A stretch of DNA of 64,000 bases, taken from the NCBI GenBank assembly GCA_963921825.1, contig OY997592.1:30731730-30795729 (forward strand), read 5' to 3'. The notes under the pieces were generated by a model, which did no database searches, was not told the DNA's origin, and saw nothing but the letters and a program-made list of their open reading frames with translations. The translations under genes and the position numbers were made by a program. The DNA is from Erodium maritimum. Its lineage: Eukaryota; Streptophyta; Magnoliopsida; Geraniales; Geraniaceae. This document shows, in pieces, positions 59,113 to 64,000 of this stretch; the stretch's first letter is position 1, and each line of letters opens with the position of its first letter.

Positions 59113-60093
59113 CAGCTCTCCACACACCTCTTCTGAGGTACCGACTCACCCTTTCTAGGGTTTACAGCCGTCGCCGTCGCCGTCGCCGCTCCACCGCCAG
59201 CCACCGTCCCTCCTTCATCGTTTTGAAGCTCCTTCTCCTTCGTGTTAGTTCTCTCTGCGCGCAGCCTCTCCCCACCCCCTCCATGACAGTTCCATGCCTC
59301 CACCATCGAAGCCCCGGCTTCAAGGTTCTCCACTACCTCCAGGTGAGATCCTGTATACCCGACTTAGGGTCCGTCGCTACCGTCATCGCCGTCCATTGCC
59401 GCCCACCAGCTGCTCTTTCACCCCGCGTCCTGATTCCCGGACGTCTCGCAGCCACCGTGGCCCTCCTGCCACTCTCCGGGTTACGGGCTCCATGCGCCGT
59501 GCCACCTATCGCCGGCATGGGTCCGTTCCCCCGACGGACCTGGGATCTGGGAGGAAGGACGATAAGACGGGGTCTGCCTCCACGACATCCGAAGCCAAGA
59601 CCCTCGATCTCGAACAAACCGCTGCGGATCGAATCGATGTTCTCGCCTTCTGCACTACTTCGAAAGAGCAGGGCGAATCAAGATGAAGAATTGACGATAC
59701 CAGATCGCTCCAATGGCACGGGGCCTAGAAGACCTGGCGTCACAGTTTTGGTAGTCTGCTCTCTTGATCGTGTGCTAATTTCTTTTCCTGTTTTAGGACG
59801 AATAAGTTATTGGTTATTCACTGTGCTAGGTTGATTAACCGTTTTAGACTGTGCTAGGTCGAATAAGTTTAGGACTTTGGTTTATTATTTCCTTGTAACG
59901 TATGTTGGAACGATGGTAGGGAGTTGTCGTGAGTTGTTTCCCACGAGTTCAAGTGGGCTAATATTATGGGTCCATGAGCGCCGGGCTTGCTACGGTCGAC
60001 CCGAACAAATATCTGGAACCCGAGGCGGTCACGCCTCATCCTTTTTTATTGCCTTTTGGCATTAATGAAATCTCCAGTTACTCGTTTCAAAAA
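59113..60093 (+). mobile_element. Poly(A) retroposon, about 1 kb
   Basis: Insertion between 14-16 bp duplications, ending in an A run. The last 100 bases (gccttttggcattaatgaaa, then tttcaaaaaaa) are like 3' ends of plant LINEs. The 5' part is GC-rich with a ccgtcg microsatellite at about 59167-59190. The 203-codon frame at 59223-59834 and its overlapping frames lack known domains. Confidence 0.8.
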
Positions 60094-60109
60094 AAATTAA
60101 CTCTTGCAA
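60094..60109. repeat. Target-site duplication, right copy
   Basis: aaattaactcttgcaa, matching 59097-59112. Confidence 0.85.
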
Positions 60110-60365
60110 TCGCTATTGCATATTTTGAATAATGGAAAGCTCTGCTAGAGTTTCCTCTACGCCGTTAGCACGGACAATCGCTCCTCACAGACGACATATA
60201 TTCTTCCGGCACATGTCTGATCCCCTTGCTCCATCTCAATAGCGTGGATCCTCCCCACACACGGCCCCGAGTACCTTCCTACAACATTGAATTAAGGATT
60301 CATCATCTTCACTGACTAGTCCTCTTCCCTCATTAGCGTCTTCCCCGACTTTTAGCCATCCCTCA

Positions 60366-60629
60366 ATGGTTTTGCACCCTCTGTCTCTAAATCCTCCTCC
60401 TCCAAACCTATCCCAACCGACTCCTATGCCCCAATGTCACTATCGGTTAAATCCCGACTCCGAATTGCTCCCTGCTCCGGATCCTTTCCCGAAAACCCCT
60501 GATTTTTTAATATTGTCCTCGAATTGTCAAGGAATGGGGTCCAGAATTCATAAGAAACACATTCGTCACCTGCTCCGGGATCATAAACCCTATGTTTTGT
60601 TTCTCTTGGAGACTAATGAGGACATCTAG
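60366..60629 (+). pseudogene. LINE endonuclease, N-terminal fragment
   Basis: After a Pro-rich lead-in, the frame reads LILSSNCQGMGSRIHKKHIR and KPYVLFLLETNED. This is the start of the L1-type apurinic/apyrimidinic endonuclease domain, where the Asn of NCRGLG and the Glu of QETK are catalytic. Both have counterparts here (SNCQGMG and LLETN). The frame stops at 60629 and gypsy sequence follows, so only about 45 residues of the domain remain. Upstream, 60110-60365, shows no ORF1. Confidence 0.75.
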
Positions 60630-60654
60630 ACTAGTATATCCGGACCTGAGGAAG

Positions 60655-60922
60655 AACCTATCAACAACACCATTCCTATCATAAGACAATCACCAAGGAC
60701 AAGGTCAGGAATTAGGGCCTTGCATGAAGAGTTCAACAAACAAATGGAGAGTCTAATTACACTCATAGAGCATAGGAAACTCCAAGAAGACATGATCACC
60801 AAGGAGAAGCTAGAAGATGTTTCAGAAGAATTGAAGGCTCATTCAAATTTGTTTTTTCCTGTCCATCAAGGAATTAAAGACACCACCTTGTTCATCATTT
60901 CCAAACAAAAACCAGCCACTTA
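60655..60922 (+). pseudogene. pol: Gypsy pol C-terminal tail
   Basis: Reads RQSPRTRSGIRALHEEFNKQ, then ITKEKLEDVSEEL, ending KQKPAT-stop at about 60922, just before a polypurine-like caagggagatga. The TRS/A-R-x-x-x-L motif is common at the end of plant gypsy polyproteins. Left end truncated near 60640. Confidence 0.55.
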
Positions 60923-60939
60923 ATTCAATTCAAGGGAGA

Positions 60940-61425
60940 TGAGTAGCCAAGGTATGTATTTGAGTTCATATAATTAATTATCTATTTTTTTTGTTTTGTA
61001 GGAATTCCATTCTTTGGTTTATCAAGAGTCATTTAGTTACTAATTAGAGTCTCTTGTATTAAATTTTTGACCCTAGAAGGTCACCCGCTGCTGGACTATT
61101 TATAAAATCCATTCTTAGTGTGTATTAATCAATTTTTATGAAATAAAATGAGATTTTTCTTCTGAGAAGAACCCTAAGCATTTCAACCTTCTTGCATGTG
61201 AATCCCTGAATCTTGAGTGTTCCGTCTTATCACATATTTTCTATCATCTGTGTGGCATCGTTCATTCCACCCATTTATCTTCCTTGTTACTTTGATTCTT
61301 CAAAGAGTGTTGTACAACCAATTGAAGTATCTCCATCTTCGATTCAATCTCCATCCCTTTGGTTCCTTATAGAGTGTTGTATGAACAACTAAGGTTCTCC
61401 ATCCTACCACCACGCTTCTATATCA
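60940..61425 (+). repeat. LTR of element E
   Basis: Lies between a polypurine-like tract (60931-60940) and a weak primer-site match, tagtatcaaagat, at 61428. About 486 bp. TATA-like tttataaaa at about 61099. Ends TG...CA are plausible but not proven by a second copy. Confidence 0.5.
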
Positions 61426-61586
61426 TCTAGTATCAAAGATAAACGCTCCAACTCAGGTTTAATCTATCCTTTTATTAATTTTAGAATTGTTAATATTTAT
61501 TATCTCATAATTTTAAGTTATGTACCTTTTCGATTTCCTTTGCACTTTATTTGTTTTGTATGTGAGAAACAACAAAATCTAGAACT

Positions 61587-62640
61587 ATGGAAGAACAAGG
61601 GGAAGCAAACGTAGCTCAGATGCTTACTTCCATTCAAAATCAGCTCCAAGAACTTGGCTAGAAAAGAATGGAACAACCACCACCTGCACGGAGAAATCCC
61701 ATTAGAAATGTGAATGCTCCAAGAGTGAACCAAAATGAATATGACTTACAAGAATCTGAAGATTATGGCCAACCAGATTTTTATCAAAACCCAAGGCTAA
61801 GGAGGAAACACAACTATGATCAAGGCCGGGAAGAGAATGCTACGCATGGAAACCGAGATATCAAGCTCAATGCCCCAACTTTCACAAGGAAGGTCAATCT
61901 AGAAGCTTACCTTGATTGGGAGAGACGTATGGAGTATATCTTTGAATATTACAATAACTCTGAACAAAGGGAAATGTCCTTAGCCGCTGCCCAACTTACC
62001 GAAGGTGCTTGGGCTTGATGGGACCGTGATTCATCATAGGAACGGTCAGATCGCCACGTAGGAGGACATGGGATTCATCATGAGGAAGATATATGTTCAA
62101 GCCTACTATTACCGAAGCCTACACCCAAAATTCAGAAAGCTCTCTCAAGGAAATAAAATCGGTGGAGGAATATTTTGATGAGTTTGAGACACTTCGGAAC
62201 AAGTTAGAATTTGAATATTCTAAGGAGTCTCTAATGGTACAATTCCTAGATAGTATTCATGATATAATTTCTAGAAATGTGGAGGGACAAACCTACCATG
62301 ACTTGGAAGAATTGTTGCACCTTGTTGTTCAAGTTGAACAACACATCAAAAGGAAGACAACTTCTACTAACCGTAATAAGAATTTGTGGACATCACAACC
62401 ACCAAAAACTCTAGACAACAGAAAGTTCGATGAGTTGCACCAAAGATTCAAAGGGAAGCTATAGAACCATCAAAAGAAACCAAACTAGGGCAAGGTAAGG
62501 ATTCTATTCAAAGATCTCGTGACATTACTTTTTTAAATGTCAGGGAAAAGGACACTATGCATGGGACTATCCAAACCATCAACTGATGATCATCAAAGCT
62601 AATGAAAAATATGATTCTGGAGATGAGGAATAAGAGAGAG
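61587..62640 (+). pseudogene. gag: Gypsy gag of element E
   Basis: MEEQGEANVAQML starts at 61587. After a TAG at about 61659 the same frame reads FTRKVNLEAYLDWERRMEYI and EMSLAAAQLTEGAWA. Then, in other frames, MRKIYVQAYYYRSL, KSVEEYFDEFETLRNK and DLEELLHLVVQVEQHIKRK. These are consecutive blocks of the gypsy capsid domain. A zinc knuckle follows at about 62535-62572, reading FFKCQGKGHYAWDY, with its first and last Cys changed. Frameshifts lie near 62030 and 62150. Confidence 0.82.
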
Positions 62641-62769
62641 TAGAATCCAAGGACGATATTGTCGATTATCCAAGAATCAGAGAACTATTAGTCATAAGGA
62701 GAGCTCTTAGCTCACTCTTTGATCCTAAGACTATTCAACGAAAGAATATCTTGCACTGATGATGCAACA

Positions 62770-62875
62770 TAAACTCTAAGGTATGTAGCTTGATTATTGA
62801 TGGAGGTTATTGTACTAATGTGGCTACCAAGTATTTGGTTGATAAGTTAGGTCTCCAAAGGACAAAGCACCCTCC
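62770..62875 (+). pseudogene. Gypsy protease fragment of element E
   Basis: Reads VCSLIIDGGYCTNVATKYL, then VDKLGLQRTKHPP. The plant gypsy aspartic-protease phrase has D-G/S-G-S-C/T-x-N; Asp and Gly are kept. Cut in mid-domain by the LTR at 62876. Confidence 0.75.
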
Positions 62876-64000
62876 TGTTGGGTCTCGAGGTAGGGTTGGA
62901 GATGAACCAACTCGCAGCGGAAAATCAATGAAAACCAAGAGACAATTAGAACCATGAAACAACTAACAAAGAATGGATTAACAAGAGAAAAATTCAGCAC
63001 TAGTTCTTACCAAAACAAGAACACCGGTTAACGAATGATTGGCTTGAGTCTCCAAGACGCCTACGTATCCACATGGGAATCAAAGCCACGTAGTTCTTCT
63101 CTTTGAGGACTCAAGAACACAAAAATGGGGGAGGAAACTAGCCAAACCCGAAATGGCCATGGAAGAGGGAGATAAAATGTGTTTCCTATTCTTGTCTTGT
63201 GTTTGTTATGTTGAAAAAAGATGACTTAAACATAACAAAACCCATACTTGTCCAACTAAAGGCATGGGACAAGTATGGTGTCAAGTAAGGTGTAAATAGG
63301 ACAAAGTATGGCAAGACAAGATTGGGTTAGGTGGTGAATCACCAACACCTTAATCCTTGTCTTGCTTACTTAGTACTAATTAATCAAGACTTGATTAATT
63401 AGTTCCATGGGCCTTGGTTGCATGGGCCTTTCATGGGCCTCTTGGAACATGGCCCGTGACCATTTCCAACGAGGTCCCGTGATTCGCTCATCGCCTCCAT
63501 GCCTTCCATACCGGAAATGTCCAACATTATCCGACGCGATCAATCCCAAGACTCCAAGCCTTGTCTCGATCCGTAAAGTCCTATTCACTTACGGGCACAT
63601 GACCCAAAACCCAGTTTTGGTCATGTCCCGAGACAACTCCCTTTTGGCCATTCTCCATAAATGTGTCAATGAGTTTCATCCTCCGGTGTGACCCTTAGGT
63701 TTATGCATGTCAATAGATCAACGTAAAATCTCATTTTACTTGATCCTATTTAAGTGGCAACTAACGAGACTTTAGTATTGCCTGACACTACATAACGAAT
63801 CGACCCTGTCGATTCTAACCTTTCTGTCGTCCCTGTCATTATCCTTTTATCTCCGATATCCTGATTGAGATAAGGCATAGAGCCGTCATCCTTATTATTC
63901 TCAATCACCGTTCCTTGATATGTGAGATGACTGAAGATATGATACCCAGTATCATGTGCATGGCCATGCTATTCTTCCAGTCACTCTCGATCAAGTGGCC
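62876..64000 (-). repeat. D-family copia LTR, minus strand, runs off the window
   Basis: Starts TGTTGGGTCTCGAGG, the inverse of the D LTR end, and is collinear with 9461-11148 read backwards for 1125 bp. The full LTR would end about 560 bp beyond the window. Left flank is cctcc (62871-62875), the expected target duplication. Contains the hairpin block at about 63208-63409. Confidence 0.88.

Larger units (their letters stand above)
60640..62875 (+). mobile_element. Gypsy element E, rearranged and interrupted
   Basis: Order is pol C-terminus (60655-60922), an LTR (about 60940-61425), gag (61587-62640) and protease start (62770-62875). A complete element would have gag and pol between two LTRs, so this is one LTR with a 3' internal end on its left and a 5' internal start on its right. 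It is cut at 62876 by a D-family LTR. Confidence 0.68.

Overview
The window is repeat-rich flowering-plant nuclear DNA, probably heterochromatic. Nearly all recognisable coding sequence belongs to retrotransposons: Ty1/copia polyproteins, Ty3/gypsy Tekay/Del-like and Athila/Tat-like elements, and LINE-type proteins and poly(A)-ended insertions. I see no intact host gene, no rRNA or tRNA gene, no CRISPR array and no bacterial-type operon. All coding copies carry stops, frameshifts or deletions. The species cannot be named from the sequence.

Layout from left to right. 1-642 and 11149-12850 are the two halves of a minus-strand locus encoding a DUF4283/zinc-knuckle protein (LINE ORF1 type). It is split by a complete but defective copia element (element D, 3532-11148). 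A minus-strand solo LTR of a gypsy family called T1 here (648-3524, perfect 5-bp target duplication) lies 2 bp outside D. 13976-16420 is a truncated minus-strand copia element (I). 16700-31884 is an Athila/Tat-like gypsy element: tRNA-Asp primer site at 17139, gag at 25785-27078 and an Athila ORF-like frame at 30950-31884. It is interrupted by a T1 element (A, 17251-25768) and by an LTR of a second gypsy family, T2 (27087-29916). A second T2 copy (31885-37832) holds a 56-bp minisatellite array, a smaller solo-LTR-like insertion, an integrase fragment and an inverted LTR end. A copia LTR fragment (37833-38509) precedes the second T1 element (B, minus strand, 38510-50185).

50560-52310 holds a decayed minus-strand copia pol and LTR. 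53056-60093 carries three insertions with hallmarks of target-primed reverse transcription (poly(A) tail, 13-17 bp target duplications). None has an ORF2. One encodes a broken RRM plus AT-hook protein; the other two have no recognisable domain. 60366-60629 is a LINE endonuclease fragment. 60640-62875 is a gypsy element (E) in the order pol end - LTR - gag - protease, cut by a minus-strand LTR of the D family that runs off the window end.

How the parts relate. None of these elements looks able to move by itself. T1 copies A and B share the same loss of most of pol and the same hairpin-rich non-coding block inside integrase, so T1 probably spread as a non-autonomous family using proteins supplied in trans. 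The LTRs of D, T1 and T2 each contain serial hairpins. In T1 and T2 the stems differ between repeat units by paired substitutions, which suggests selection on folded RNA or DNA. These hairpin arrays, the T1 non-coding block and the ORF1-only RRM retroposon are the best candidates for undescribed biology.
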